Positions 25,465 through 35,700 are shown, counted from the first letter of the stretch. The stretch: DNA of 59,101 nucleotides from an uncultured bacterium (GCA_947574055.1 CANPIC010000013.1:1-59101), one strand, 5' to 3'. The notes: generated by a model not told the origin, from the sequence alone. Program-made: numbers and translations.

Positions 25465-28428
25465 TCATTGTATAACAATAACGTTGCCAGTGGCCCTGCT
25501 TTCTTCGGGAAAGGCATCCGCATCCAGTGTCAGCCGCAGTACGACTCTGCGAGAGGCTTCTTTGTCTTCCTCACCGTTTTCCTTATAGAGCGGGAAACCT
25601 CCTCCATAGCCTTCTGTTTCCAGATAATCATATAATGTCGGGACATTTGATAAACAAAAGTCATCCAGCATATTCGCGCCAAACTCTGAGACGGCGGTCG
25701 CAAAATCATCGTCTTTAGAAGAATCAAGATACACTTCCATATAGATGGAGTCAAGCCAGTAACTGTATTTCTTGCATATTTCTTCCTCATAGATGGTCAG
25801 AACGGAGCGCAGGATGGATTCCCCCTCCGGTGTCAGATTTCCTTCCTCATCAAGCAGGCTGTCATAGGAAAAAGTCAGCGTACCGGCCTCTTTGTCAAGG
25901 AAAAGGGGAGAATCATTTCCGGGGTATCCGGCTGCGGCGACGACATTTTCCAGCACCAACCCGATTTCTTCTTTTTTGTTTATCATGGCAGTGAGCACAT
26001 CGTCGTCCAGATCAGTCATCTCATCATTATACAGATCTGCCGCGTAGCCGGAGAGTTTTTCGCGGTAAAAAGATGCTTTTGTTTTCTGATAGAAATAATT
26101 TTTACCATCATTTTGCAGGATAAAGCCAATCTCTCCACAGGAAAGGTATTTGACCACTTTGTTGATATTTTTTTCATTCACTTTGATGGTCAGCGTATTC
26201 TCGCCGGTCAGGGACACGACAGGGGACAGTGCGGCACTTCCATCTGTAAAGCGTATTTCTGCAGTCGGTTCTGCTTCCAGTATATCCTCGATGTGGATGC
26301 AGGCTATGCCCTCCAGGGCATCTTCTTCGCTGCAGGCATAACCGCTCATACGCTGTTCTCCGTCTGCGCTGAATTCATAGGGAACCAGCGTCCGTGTAAT
26401 GCCGTCGCAGGTCAGTTCCAGATTTCGCCCGGTAAAACGGATATCATATTGCTTTGTCAGTAATTGCGAATTATTACCTGTGCCCGGCGCAGGATAATAA
26501 AACTCCAGTTTGGAGCCTTCCAGGCGGTAATAACCAAAGCACTGCAGGGGCTCTTCATGATTGGTCATAAAAAACATCTGTGCCACATCCATGTTGCCCC
26601 GGATCTTTTCTTCATAGAGAGCCATGGATTCTTCAACAAACTCTTCTCCACAGGCTTTTGTGATCGCTTCATAAAACAGGGCTTCCCCGCCCAATTCAGG
26701 GTCCAGCGCAGTATAATAGCTGTCTGCGGAGTGGAACATCGTACCGTCCGGAGCAAAGCATACCAGTGCGGGCATGACCGAAGCATGACCAAACGCCCAG
26801 TCCTCATACGCCATATTGAGTGCAAACGGCGTGTCCTGATTGGCAAAATCATACACATAGACACCATAGAGCAGTTCCCGGGGCAGGGAATTTTCTGCAG
26901 ATGCTGCTTCTTCTGAGGTAGTCTGCACTTCCTCATCGGTCTCAGTATCAGTAGCTTCTTCTGTCTCATCAAAGATGGAAACTGGTGTCGTATCTTCTCT
27001 GTAAGTGCTCATCTCATCAGCATACGAACTACCGCCAAGCAGGCCTTTTCCCAAGGTAACCACCAGCAAAAGCAAGAGGATAATGACGATACCGATTATG
27101 GCCGCAAGCAGGCCGGCTTTTTTCTTTTTCGGTTTTTGGGGAGCAGGGGCCGAAGCTGAAGCTGGTGGAGCGGCATCTTCAGGCGGCTGCTCTCTTTTTG
27201 GTTCCGGGAGCGGGATACTGGCAACCTCGGTTGCATCCTCATAAGTAGCGGTTTTTTCCTCTTCCTCTGTTTTAGCCGTCTGGGCTGTATCAATCTGGTC
27301 AAACATGGAGATGGTGGCCGTATCTTCAGCGATGTTTTCGGTTGCCGGCAGGTACCCTGGCGTTTCATCTGCTGTCGGTTCTGTATCATCACCCTGGCTT
27401 TCTGCTTCGATCAGTTCTGTCTGTTCAGGGGAAGTGTCTGTCATCTGCTGTCCGGACAGTTTTTGCAGTTCTTCTCTTGTCACATGGACTGCGGAGTCTG
27501 TTAACTGTTCCTGGACCTGCTGCAGCGCCAGGCGCATGTCTTCCGGTGTCGCATAGCGCTCAGCCGGTGTATAGGCACATGCTTTCAGGATCACCTCACC
27601 GAGAGCGTCCCTGGCATCGCAGGGCAGAGGAATAGGTTCTCCGCCGATTCGTCTGGCAATGGCATTTTCTCTGTCGCTGTGCATGATGGGAGCCGGATAA
27701 TCAGGGAAAAAAGGCGCCCGGTTTCGATTCAGCAGCCGGTACAGGACAATGCCCAGTGAATAGATATCGACGCTGGGACCGTATTTTTCTCCTTTGTAAA
27801 CTTCCGGTGCCATATACAGGTAAGTCCCTTTTCTGGAGAGCCCGCTGGTTGTTTTTTCCACGGTGCGGGCGATACCAAAGTCACCCAGTTTATAATCACC
27901 GCCTGAAGAGATAAAGATATTTTCCGGTTTGATATCGCGATGAATGACATTCATTTTGCGGCAGTATTCCAGTGCCTTACAGATGTCCATTCCCAGTCGG
28001 ATCACGTCGCCGCGGCCGATAGAGCCATTGGCGGATGTATAATCCAGAAGCGGTGTCAGCAGTTCCATACGGATCAGAATATCCCAGCCCACCCCTTCTT
28101 TATGTTCGATCACCATATGGTCTTCATAGCTGACGATATTGCTGTTGCCTTTCAGATCTGCCATCAGTGCGAACTCGTCTACCACTTCTTCCACAAAGCT
28201 CTTATAATAATTGGTGGCACTATTTAGATCCATGCCGTCCGCCAGCACGCTCTTTAGTTCGCTTTGGCTCTGGGGAATGGTAATGGCCTTCATGGCCGCC
28301 AGGTAGGTCCTGCCGAAATCTTCCCGTTCGATTTCAAATACTTTACCGAAGCTGCCTTCGCCGATCAGTCGCCTGATCTTCCATACACCCCACAAAGGTT
28401 CCATATTTTTATAATGCGAAAGTTCCAT
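25465..28428 (-). CDS. Transmembrane Ser/Thr protein kinase with large extracytoplasmic domain
   Basis: Protein of 987 residues and last gene of the type VII operon. Residues about 10-305 form a complete Hanks-type kinase: glycine loop 'GEGSFG' 23-28, Lys47, catalytic 'HRD' 163-165, 'DFG' 183-185 and 'APE' 207-209, so it should be active. An acidic Thr-rich linker (310-432) and a basic stop-transfer stretch lead to one TM helix (438-459). About 525 residues lie outside the membrane with no PASTA repeats, unlike PknB/PrkC. The same topology (kinase fold, TM, outer domain) is seen in EssB/YukC, where the kinase is inactive; no EssB gene is otherwise present. A near-repeat EDT-x-x-(I/V)S-x-FD occurs at 368-377 and 477-486. 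Role inferred: it phosphorylates Thr residues read by the FHA domains of this locus. Confidence 0.9.
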   Translation of the reverse strand: MELSHYKNMEPLWGVWKIRRLIGEGSFGKVFEIEREDFGRTYLAAMKAITIPQSQSELKSVLADGMDLNSATNYYKSFVEEVVDEFALMADLKGNSNIVSYEDHMVIEHKEGVGWDILIRMELLTPLLDYTSANGSIGRGDVIRLGMDICKALEYCRKMNVIHRDIKPENIFISSGGDYKLGDFGIARTVEKTTSGLSRKGTYLYMAPEVYKGEKYGPSVDIYSLGIVLYRLLNRNRAPFFPDYPAPIMHSDRENAIARRIGGEPIPLPCDARDALGEVILKACAYTPAERYATPEDMRLALQQVQEQLTDSAVHVTREELQKLSGQQMTDTSPEQTELIEAESQGDDTEPTADETPGYLPATENIAEDTATISMFDQIDTAQTAKTEEEEKTATYEDATEVASIPLPEPKREQPPEDAAPPASASAPAPQKPKKKKAGLLAAIIGIVIILLLLLVVTLGKGLLGGSSYADEMSTYREDTTPVSIFDETEEATDTETDEEVQTTSEEAASAENSLPRELLYGVYVYDFANQDTPFALNMAYEDWAFGHASVMPALVCFAPDGTMFHSADSYYTALDPELGGEALFYEAITKACGEEFVEESMALYEEKIRGNMDVAQMFFMTNHEEPLQCFGYYRLEGSKLEFYYPAPGTGNNSQLLTKQYDIRFTGRNLELTCDGITRTLVPYEFSADGEQRMSGYACSEEDALEGIACIHIEDILEAEPTAEIRFTDGSAALSPVVSLTGENTLTIKVNEKNINKVVKYLSCGEIGFILQNDGKNYFYQKTKASFYREKLSGYAADLYNDEMTDLDDDVLTAMINKKEEIGLVLENVVAAAGYPGNDSPLFLDKEAGTLTFSYDSLLDEEGNLTPEGESILRSVLTIYEEEICKKYSYWLDSIYMEVYLDSSKDDDFATAVSEFGANMLDDFCLSNVPTLYDYLETEGYGGGFPLYKENGEEDKEASRRVVLRLTLDADAFPEESRATGNVIVIQ

Positions 28429-28489
28429 TCTGCCTTCCTCTCATCTGCGCAGCCATAATCATGATAACAGCGCAAAGTAATTTCTTTCT

Positions 28490-29365
28490 CTATGCAATAA
28501 TGACTGCTGCGGCTATCAGAAAAAACAGCAGAATCCAAACCGGAGTGGGAACCTTTCTGAGAAGGGCCGGTATTTGGTTTCCCTTGCTGCTTTTTACATG
28601 TAATACCACGACAGTTATATTATCCCTGCCACCGTTTTCCAGTGCAGTTTCTACCAGAGTATCCGCCTGCTGCATGGCCGAGCCGGTACTGCTCAGTATT
28701 TCCCCGATCGTCTCATCCATGACCATATCGGTCAGGCCATCACTGCAAAGCAGGAAGATATCGCCTGTTTCCATACGCATGGGCGCACTGATATGGGGTT
28801 CGATGATAAACTCATCCGGAGAGACCCCCAGATGCTGGGTCAGTTTGTGCCAGCTCTTACTGGATCTGGCGTTTTCAGGGGAAAGAAGCCCCATTTCCAC
28901 CATGGCTCTGGCTTCACTGTCATCCACGGATATCTGCCGCAGTATGCCTTTATGCATAGTATAGCACCTGCTGTCGCCCACATTGCAGCTTATGGCTGTA
29001 TTTTCATCCATATACAGAGCGGCAATGGTTGTCCCCATCCGTCCGGTGCCTCTGCGTTTTATTTCTCTGCAGACTGCCATATTAGCGGCGGATATCTGGC
29101 GGCGAATCTGTGCATCCATTTCATCAAGGGCACAGGGCATACATTCTTTTACTGCCAGATAAGAAGCCATTTCACCGGCTTCTTCGCCGCCCATGCCATC
29201 ATATACCGCTGCGGCCATCTGCTGTGCCAGTACGGTCTTACTTTCTCTTTTTTGCCGGATTGCCGTATCGTACCGATAATTACCAAACAGATAGTAATTA
29301 TCCTCATTTCCTGAACGCACGTTGCCCACATGGGTAACGACGGCCCCTTCTATTTTTAGACACAT
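28490..29365 (-). CDS. PP2C-family Ser/Thr phosphatase with C-terminal membrane anchor
   Basis: Protein of 291 residues. Metal-binding PP2C motifs are intact: 'GNVRSGNEDNYYLFG', 'AVYDGMGGEEAGEMA', 'NVGDSRCYTM', 'LLCSDGLTDMV' and 'GGRDNITVVVLHV'. A TM helix covers about the last 20 residues ('WILLFFLIAAAVIIA'), which places the catalytic domain in the cytoplasm at the membrane. I set the start at the ATG 29365, 12 bases after GGAGGG; the frame is open to 29467 with earlier ATGs. It lies directly before the kinase gene and is its likely antagonist. Confidence 0.9.
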   Translation of the reverse strand: MCLKIEGAVVTHVGNVRSGNEDNYYLFGNYRYDTAIRQKRESKTVLAQQMAAAVYDGMGGEEAGEMASYLAVKECMPCALDEMDAQIRRQISAANMAVCREIKRRGTGRMGTTIAALYMDENTAISCNVGDSRCYTMHKGILRQISVDDSEARAMVEMGLLSPENARSSKSWHKLTQHLGVSPDEFIIEPHISAPMRMETGDIFLLCSDGLTDMVMDETIGEILSSTGSAMQQADTLVETALENGGRDNITVVVLHVKSSKGNQIPALLRKVPTPVWILLFFLIAAAVIIA

Positions 29366-29493
29366 GTCGGAAACACACCCTCCATTCCAGTTCCGTCTCT
29401 TCTCTTCAGCGTCTCGGGGAGGAACCATTTTCATCTGTGCGTAGCACTGCTGAAAATTCTCCCGCACGCTTTTGCTCAGAGACAGTTATGATA

Positions 29494-29742
29494 TCAATAT
29501 CTGATATCCAGGATGCTGCCGTCCCAGATCCCATAATCCGCCAGTGTAGCATCCAAATGTAATTTTTTTTCTTCATAGAACAGACCGATTTCCGAAACAT
29601 GATAAAATCTTTCTTCATCATGCAGTTTCAACGTTTCCAGAATCTGGACAGTCAGTTCTCTGATCTTCATTCTGGCAGGCAGTTCCATGTCTGCCTGCCA
29701 GTGCATTTTTTCCGCCCTGACTGTAACAAGTGCGTATTCCAT
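29494..29742 (-). CDS. YukD/EsaB-like ubiquitin-fold protein
   Basis: Small cytoplasmic protein of 82 residues with a ubiquitin-like pattern of strands: 'YALVTVRAEKM', 'ADMELPARMKIRELTVQIL' and the C-terminal 'LADYGIWDGSILDIRY', which matches the 'L.dyGI.dGd.L.l' ending of YukD/EsaB. No C-terminal di-glycine, so it is not a conjugation tag. EsaB is an essential small component of Firmicutes type VII systems. Lies 11 bp after the WXG100 gene upstream. Confidence 0.85.
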   Translation of the reverse strand: MEYALVTVRAEKMHWQADMELPARMKIRELTVQILETLKLHDEERFYHVSEIGLFYEEKKLHLDATLADYGIWDGSILDIRY

Positions 29743-29753
29743 GCTCGTACCTC

Positions 29754-30050
29754 TCAGCCGAAGTTATTCATGGTGGTTTTCAGCGCCTGATCTGTAGATT
29801 CCAGTTCATTTGCAGCAGTATCCATCAGTCTGGAATAGCCTTCCAGCAGTTCGGAAAAGTTGGTGAAAGTAGACTGCATACTTTCAAACTTTGCCAGAAA
29901 GGCGTCCTGGGCATCCCCTTTCCACACCTCGTTAAGCGCATATACCAGATTTTTCAGTCTTGCCATAACCTCGTCATGCTCTGATTTGTAAGTACGCACG
30001 TCCGCTGCCTTGCTTCTCAATGTTTCCGGTGTTACCTGAATCAATGCCAT
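29754..30050 (-). CDS. WXG100 family protein, copy 3
   Basis: Protein of 98 residues predicted as a helical hairpin. The turn motif is Trp43-Lys-Gly45 in 'NEVWKGDAQDAFLAKF', and the first helix contains 'PETLRSKAADVRTYKSEH'. Such ESAT-6-like proteins are secreted as dimers and often chaperone larger substrates. It is similar to the protein at 31208-31504 in length and in the VW(K/R)G-x-AQDAF turn. It follows the putative effector gene and may be its partner. A GGAGG site precedes the ATG. Confidence 0.92.
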   Translation of the reverse strand: MALIQVTPETLRSKAADVRTYKSEHDEVMARLKNLVYALNEVWKGDAQDAFLAKFESMQSTFTNFSELLEGYSRLMDTAANELESTDQALKTTMNNFG

Positions 30051-30073
30051 TTTTATTTTCCTCCTTAGATGTA

Positions 30074-31183
30074 TTATGGTTTATGCAGATGGGTGACCCC
30101 ACTACAGTTACTTTCTTTTTTAAAATAAAAAGCCTTAAATTCCTTCAGGGATAAACATACGGCCTTGTAATTACTTGCTTTTGTATTGTCCACAAAATAT
30201 ACGTTTCCTGCTTCATCTATTTTACTGATGAGCAGTGCGTGCCCGTCTGCTTCACTTGGTATATTGCCGCCTTTATTAAAACTGCAGACAATGTTGGTAA
30301 GGGGTAATTTCCCCTTATTGGCGGCCAGCAGTTTGTCAAGTGCATCATTTCCGGTGTATCCGGTACAGATATATCCTTTTGATGTCTTTCCCTTCTTTGC
30401 CAGTAATCTGGCATAATCTTTGGCGTGGGTTGCGTGTTCACCGGCCGTATTTTTTGATACGATACCCAGGGCGTGAAGCTGCTGGAAGGTAAGGGCGCCG
30501 CATAAGTGCACGAATCCTTTTTTACTTTTGGAATTGGGGAGATTCTGATAACGTGTATTGATCTCATCCAGCGTCTTTTTTCGCTCTTCTTTTGCTCTCT
30601 TTGCGGCCTCTTCTTTGGCAGTCTGCTGAGTGGCAGTTTCTTTTTTCTCATTTGCCGTATTGTCGGGCCGCTTGTCAGGCGCCGGTTTTACGTCAGTTAC
30701 ACCCGCACTACTTTCACCATCATGGCGGCCGCTTCCTCTGGCGGGGCCAAGCAGTTCGCTGATGACAGAACCGGTCAGTATACTGCCTGCAGGCAGAAAA
30801 ACGCCTGCCACCTGATTATGTTTTTTGATCACGATGGACTGTATAAAATTTTTCAGGGAACCTGCCATGTCTCCCAGTGCCCTGAACAGATTGTTAAATA
30901 AATCCTCCACAATCCGTCCACTGCCCTGATCTGCCCGTGCAAATTCTTCTGCCGCCTGTACGGTAAGCGATGCCATCGTGCTGATCGCGGTTCGCTGTGC
31001 GGTCAGTTTCTGTTTGGCGCTGCTTAGTCTGCTGCTGATGGCAGACATGGATGCCACCTGCATATTGAGACTGCTCTGCGCCATGCTTACCATCATGCGC
31101 GCTTTTCCGACATGCAGATCCGCCTGTTTCATCTTTGATGACAGAGACTGCAGATCGGCAGTAACGATATTTATCTTTGCCAT
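30074..31183 (-). CDS. Putative type VII substrate: helical WXG-like N-terminus with papain-like cysteine peptidase domain
   Basis: Protein of 369 residues. Residues 1-115 are helical and rich in Ser/Ala/Met ('SKMKQADLHVGKARMMVSMA'), like the secretion domain of WXG/LXG-type substrates. Residues 150-215 form a low-complexity linker. Residues 220-369 look like a papain-fold cysteine peptidase: Cys228 in 'FVHLCGALTFQQLHALGI', His315 in 'DGHALLISKID' and Asp332/Asn333 in 'NVYFVDNTKAS'. It could be a secreted toxin, a cell-wall amidase or a processing protease for the system. No obvious immunity gene is adjacent: the next genes are a WXG100 protein and the YukD-like protein. Assignment is by motif order only. 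Confidence 0.7.
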   Translation of the reverse strand: MAKINIVTADLQSLSSKMKQADLHVGKARMMVSMAQSSLNMQVASMSAISSRLSSAKQKLTAQRTAISTMASLTVQAAEEFARADQGSGRIVEDLFNNLFRALGDMAGSLKNFIQSIVIKKHNQVAGVFLPAGSILTGSVISELLGPARGSGRHDGESSAGVTDVKPAPDKRPDNTANEKKETATQQTAKEEAAKRAKEERKKTLDEINTRYQNLPNSKSKKGFVHLCGALTFQQLHALGIVSKNTAGEHATHAKDYARLLAKKGKTSKGYICTGYTGNDALDKLLAANKGKLPLTNIVCSFNKGGNIPSEADGHALLISKIDEAGNVYFVDNTKASNYKAVCLSLKEFKAFYFKKESNCSGVTHLHKP

Positions 31184-31207
31184 TTGTCCCTCCTTGCACT
31201 TTACCGG

Positions 31208-31504
31208 CTAGATCCGCTCAATGCTGCTGCGTAAATTATTGTCTGTTTCTTCCAGCCGCTTTGCCGTCGTCTCCAGCATACCGGCAAAGTGATCAAGTGT
31301 CTGATGGAATCTCTCAAAATCGTCTCTTCCTTTTATAAAATTGTTTACAAATGCATCCTGTGCGCTGCCTCGCCAGACCCCGCACAGAGAAGACACCAGA
31401 TTGGTCATCTTATTCAATACGGCCCTGTCTTCTTCTTTAAATAATCGGATTGCTTTAGCTTTGGACCGCAGTTCCTCGGGGGTCAGCATAATCTGTTTCG
31501 CCAT
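31208..31504 (-). CDS. WXG100 family protein, copy 2
   Basis: Protein of 98 residues, two predicted helices around Trp44-Arg-Gly46 in 'CGVWRGSAQDAFVNNF'. N-terminal helix 'PEELRSKAKAIRLFKEED', C-terminal helix 'HFAGMLETTAKRLEETDN'. It resembles copy 3 more than copy 1. The gene precedes the peptidase-like substrate by 24 bp, an arrangement in which WXG100 proteins serve as targeting partners of larger substrates. Confidence 0.92.
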   Translation of the reverse strand: MAKQIMLTPEELRSKAKAIRLFKEEDRAVLNKMTNLVSSLCGVWRGSAQDAFVNNFIKGRDDFERFHQTLDHFAGMLETTAKRLEETDNNLRSSIERI

Positions 31505-31620
31505 CTTTGCCTCCTGTTCCAGCTACGCATATACGTTCCATATCCCCTGCGCCGCATCAGGGAACGCTCTCGTTTGTGGCTGCTTTTTGATGCGGGCTCT
31601 GTTTGCTTATCTGTTGTTTT

Positions 31621-31905
31621 TCACATCAGTCCGGAAAGTTTTTTGTCTTTTCTGCGCAGTTCTTCCGCCACAGTGCGGATCACGGAAGCTGTCCCGCGCA
31701 GATCGCTCTGTAATGTAGTTAACTCTTTTACGGATTCGGCCATCTTTCTGCGCATGGCATTGCCGGAAGCACCCTGCCAGAACTGCTCTGAATTGCCGCT
31801 TTGGCTTTTGAGGGTTTTGGATGCTTCGCCGCACTCGTCAGCGGCAATTTCCAGTTTCTTCGCCTGTGCGATGGCATTTTCGTAGTCAATTTGTATAAAA
31901 CCCAT
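31621..31905 (-). CDS. WXG100 family protein, copy 1
   Basis: Protein of 94 residues with Trp43-Gln-Gly45 in 'SEQFWQGASGNAMRRKM'. The first helix reads 'YENAIAQAKKLEIAADECGE' and the second contains 'LTTLQSDLRGTASVIRTVA'. It is clearly different from copies 2 and 3 in sequence and may be the structural EsxA-like component, while the others are substrate partners; this division is a guess. A gap of about 115 bp separates it from copy 2. Confidence 0.88.
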   Translation of the reverse strand: MGFIQIDYENAIAQAKKLEIAADECGEASKTLKSQSGNSEQFWQGASGNAMRRKMAESVKELTTLQSDLRGTASVIRTVAEELRRKDKKLSGLM

Positions 31906-31945
31906 ATTTGCTCCTATTAAAGTGCCGCTATTGATCTAGTTATTT

Positions 31946-32773
31946 TTATGTAAATTGTTCTTCGCCGGATTCGGTGGCCGGGGTGTCTGGGATCAGCAGA
32001 TCAAGTCCCTGTCTGAGCAGGGCTTCCAGTTCGCCGCGGTTGGCAGCGCGCAGGGTTACACTGTCTTCGTCTTTGATTGTGTCGTATTCCATAAGTGCCA
32101 GGGTTTTGCCCTGAAGGAACTGGATGCTCAGACCCGGTGTTTCCTGCGTCTGGGAATGATAAAAATAAAGAGAGTAAAAATCCGCCTGTCTGCATATGCC
32201 ATCCACAATGGCCGTGGTAATGGCCGGGCCGGCGCCGGCTTCATGCAGCAGTTCTCTGGCCTGTTCAGCAGCGCTTCTTTTTGCCAGTTTTGCGGCCTTT
32301 TCCAGATCTTTTTGTAAGATCGAAAAAGGAGGCTCCGGCGCAGAAGTGGTTTCTTTCCAGATAATATCGCTGCATATTTGGTTTCTGATCCCGGATGGGA
32401 TGACTGGTTCAAAAAGGTACTGCCTCTCTTGTGGTGTCATTTTATAAGCCTGGCTGTCTTTGATAAAATAGAAGTATCCGGTCTGGATGCCGCCTGCAAG
32501 GCTGCTCTCAAAACAGATAAAACCATCCCCGTCTCCGCAGACGGAAAGCATTTGCAGCAATGACTGGTCGATCTGATTGTTGCCGTCAAAGTCCGGCTGC
32601 ATATATTTCTTCTGGCACAGGGAATCCTCTAATTCCATAATGCGCAGCTGTAACATCTGCCAGGACAGGCTGGACAGGCTGTCAGGCACACCGTAGAAGG
32701 TGTCGATTCCCAGACTGGCCGCAAGGTACAGGATCTCGTCGGCAGTTAATGTATATGTTTTTTCGGTGTTCAT
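31946..32773 (-). CDS. Type VII-associated protein of unknown function (possible EspG-like chaperone)
   Basis: Protein of 275 residues with no signal peptide or TM helix. It begins 'YTLTADEILYLAASLGIDTF' and has alternating helix and strand segments; the central part contains a Lys/Ala-rich helix ('LQKDLEKAAKLAKRSAAEQA'). I recognise no catalytic motif. Size, cytoplasmic nature and position between the EssC-like ATPase and the WXG100 genes recall EspG chaperones of actinobacterial ESX systems, whose sequences open with a similar 'LT..E...L...LG' pattern; this is inference only. Confidence 0.7.
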   Translation of the reverse strand: MNTEKTYTLTADEILYLAASLGIDTFYGVPDSLSSLSWQMLQLRIMELEDSLCQKKYMQPDFDGNNQIDQSLLQMLSVCGDGDGFICFESSLAGGIQTGYFYFIKDSQAYKMTPQERQYLFEPVIPSGIRNQICSDIIWKETTSAPEPPFSILQKDLEKAAKLAKRSAAEQARELLHEAGAGPAITTAIVDGICRQADFYSLYFYHSQTQETPGLSIQFLQGKTLALMEYDTIKDEDSVTLRAANRGELEALLRQGLDLLIPDTPATESGEEQFT

Positions 32774-32792
32774 AGCATATCACCCCCTGCGA

Positions 32793-35700
32793 TTATTCTT
32801 TTGCCATCATGGCGCGGAAGCGTGTGGTTTTGCCCTTCTCGATCAGATAACCTTCCCATTTTCCCACAGTCTGATTTTTCTGCAGGCCTGACAGTTCTGC
32901 GTGGAAGGACGGATATGCAGTCAGACTTCCGCCCAGCAAAACAGCGCTGTTTTCTCTGGCCATCAGCATGGTTACTGCCTCACCCTGGCTGCACAGACGG
33001 CTGAAAGCATCTGTTGTCTCCGCAATATAGAGATATACGCCCAGCCCTTTTCCCAGACGGATTACGGCTTCCAGACGCTTGATAGTCTGTTGTGTCAGGG
33101 TGTCGAATGCCTGTCTGTAATCATCGACAAAAATAGCAAGCGGTTCAAAGACAGCGGTTTGATCCGTTTCATACCTGGTTTTGCGTTCCTGCAGCAGGGG
33201 AACCAGGTCTTGCATGTACAGATCAAATTCGGCGGCTTCTGTCATATAGATACATCTTTCGCAGCCGGCCGGTTCACTTGCAGACTGTTGTAAATCCAGA
33301 TAAGCAATCTGCATTTCATCCTGTCTCAGAGACTGTCTGGCCAGAACTTGCATCATATTGCTTTTGCCACTGCCCGGCAGCCCTACGACAGGCAGATAAT
33401 GCGTCCGCTCTTCTGGCAGGCAAAGGGGCTCTACATACTGGAGGGAAAGCCCCAGCGTGATACCCTCTGCCGCCGTCTCCTCATAAGGAATCCGCTCAGG
33501 CATCAAAGGGATCGGCGCTGCCACTTTGCCTTTCCATTCACTACGCATCTCTTCTGCCAGCGCGCGGATGCGGGCGCTGCGCTCGCCTTCGCTGCCGCCT
33601 TTTACAGGCAGTGCTGCCTGAAATTCCAGGGGAGGATTGCCCTTGATCAGACCTCTGCCTTCCAGATTCTCCGGCTCCAGGCCATCTGTCTTACCTACAA
33701 TGCCCTGATAATCCGAGCGGTCTGTCATGTTCAGCGCTGCCGCCATTCTGATATTCTGGCTGATGCGGAAGCCCAGGACCATAGGATTGTTGGCTGTTAC
33801 CAGCAGATAGATACCATAACTGCCGCCCTCTCTTGTCAGACGGATAAAGAAGGTGTCCAGGTCAGGGTAGAGCTGCAGTACGGGTGCAAAATTATCCACC
33901 ACCAGCACAATATCCGGCAGATTTTCCCCGCTGGCCTGCCTGTAAGCCTGCAGGCTGCCTACGCCCGCCTGGGAGAATTTTTCTTTCCGCTCGTTCAGTT
34001 TCCGTTCCAGAAGCTGTACCAGCTTCTCAATTTTGACATCCTCATTGTCATTGGCCACACCGCCCACATGGGGGAAATTGCGGAACATGCCAAGGCTCCA
34101 GCCGCCAAAGTCCATCAGATACAGATTGATCCGTTCCGGCGTATACATGGCGATCATAGACATGACAGCGCTCTGAAGCAGAGTGGTCTTGCCTGTTCCC
34201 GGTGCACCAAACACAGCAATATGACCATCTTTTGCAAAGTCAAATACTAAGGGGTATTGGCGCTGGGCGCCCGGATCATCCACCATACCCACAATTGGGC
34301 AGAGCGTATTTTTCTGTTCTTGCCAGCTTCCATCCCGATAGTTCCACGGCTCTATCTCTTCCAGATAAATATGGCCGGAGAGTCTGGGCAGCCAGATCTG
34401 TTTCGCCCGTTTGACACCTGTTTCTTCTGCGACACTGCGCAGATAAGCGACAACTTCGGAAATTTCTGTGCGGCCGTCCGCAAACGCCTGTTTCCTCTCC
34501 TCGTTTTCATAGTAGGTGCGCCGTCCGTTTTCCGCCACAATGGCCACATGCTGGCCGGCTACGGACTGATTTTCCAGATCCGGCCTGTATGGTGCGCCGC
34601 TGTAATAGGACTGTACCAGTTCATAGACTTCGTCCTCACCGACCTGTACATAGGCCCGGCCCGGTACTGTGATTCTGGCCGCATCCGTATGATGCAGCAT
34701 TTCCCGGCTGTCCGAAGAACTTGCCACTTTCAGACACCAGCGGAAGCGGGTATTGGCATTCATCTTATCATCCACTACGCCGGCCGGCTTTTGCGTCAGT
34801 AAAATAGCAAATACACCCAGTGTACGGCCTATGGCAAAGATACGGTCTACCACTGTCATAAAATCGGGGAACTGCACTTTAAATTCGGCAAATTCATCAA
34901 TAATGACAAACAGATAGGAGAGGGGCTCCGGTGCTTTGCCTGCCTGCTGCAGTCGGAGATAGGTATTAATATTATTGACACCATATTTGTCCAGCAGCTC
35001 TTTGCGCCGGGATAGCTCATTTTCCAGTGCGATCAGGTTACGTCCGATTTTTTTATCCAGGTCTGAGATGGTGCCTGCCAGATGGGGCAGATTTGTAAAA
35101 GGCAGAATCAGCCCGGTGCCCTTGAAATCAATCAGTACAAAGGATACAGCTGCCGGAGAAAATTTCAGCGCCATGGACAGAATCCAGGACTGCACCATTT
35201 CTGACTTTCCGGAGCCGGTCATGCCGGCCACCAAACCATGTGGCCCATACTGTTTTTCGTGAATGTCAAAATAAAATGCTTCTCCGTCTGCTTTTACACC
35301 GATGGGCACGGCCATGGATTCGTATGTCGCCCCGCTTTTCCAGAGTCCATCCGCACGCAGCTCATTTGGGGTATGTACTCCATAGCCCTCCAGAAAGGTG
35401 ACACAGGCCGGAAGGGCGCTTTCAGCACCGCTGCCATAGATGCGCAGGGGCGCCATCTGTCTTGCAAATTTCTCCAGATCGTTATCCTCGAAGGAATCCA
35501 TGCGAAATCTCCGTTTGCGGTTCATATCTCGCTTTTCCATCAGCAGGCCCTGGCCGTGTTTGACTTCCAGTACGATATTACATTCTTTGGGAAGGTGATG
35601 CATTTCATCGTACAGAAAAAGGGCACCTGCGCCAGGATTACCGCCTTCTTTCAACAGATATTTCAATATAGGCTGTTTATCTGCCAGTTCCAGCTGTGTA

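Noticed and set aside
33348..34250. Plus-strand open frame of 300 codons inside the EssC-like gene
   Set aside because: It lies opposite the conserved ATPase domains, shows no domain and lacks a start site; it is a shadow of the real gene.
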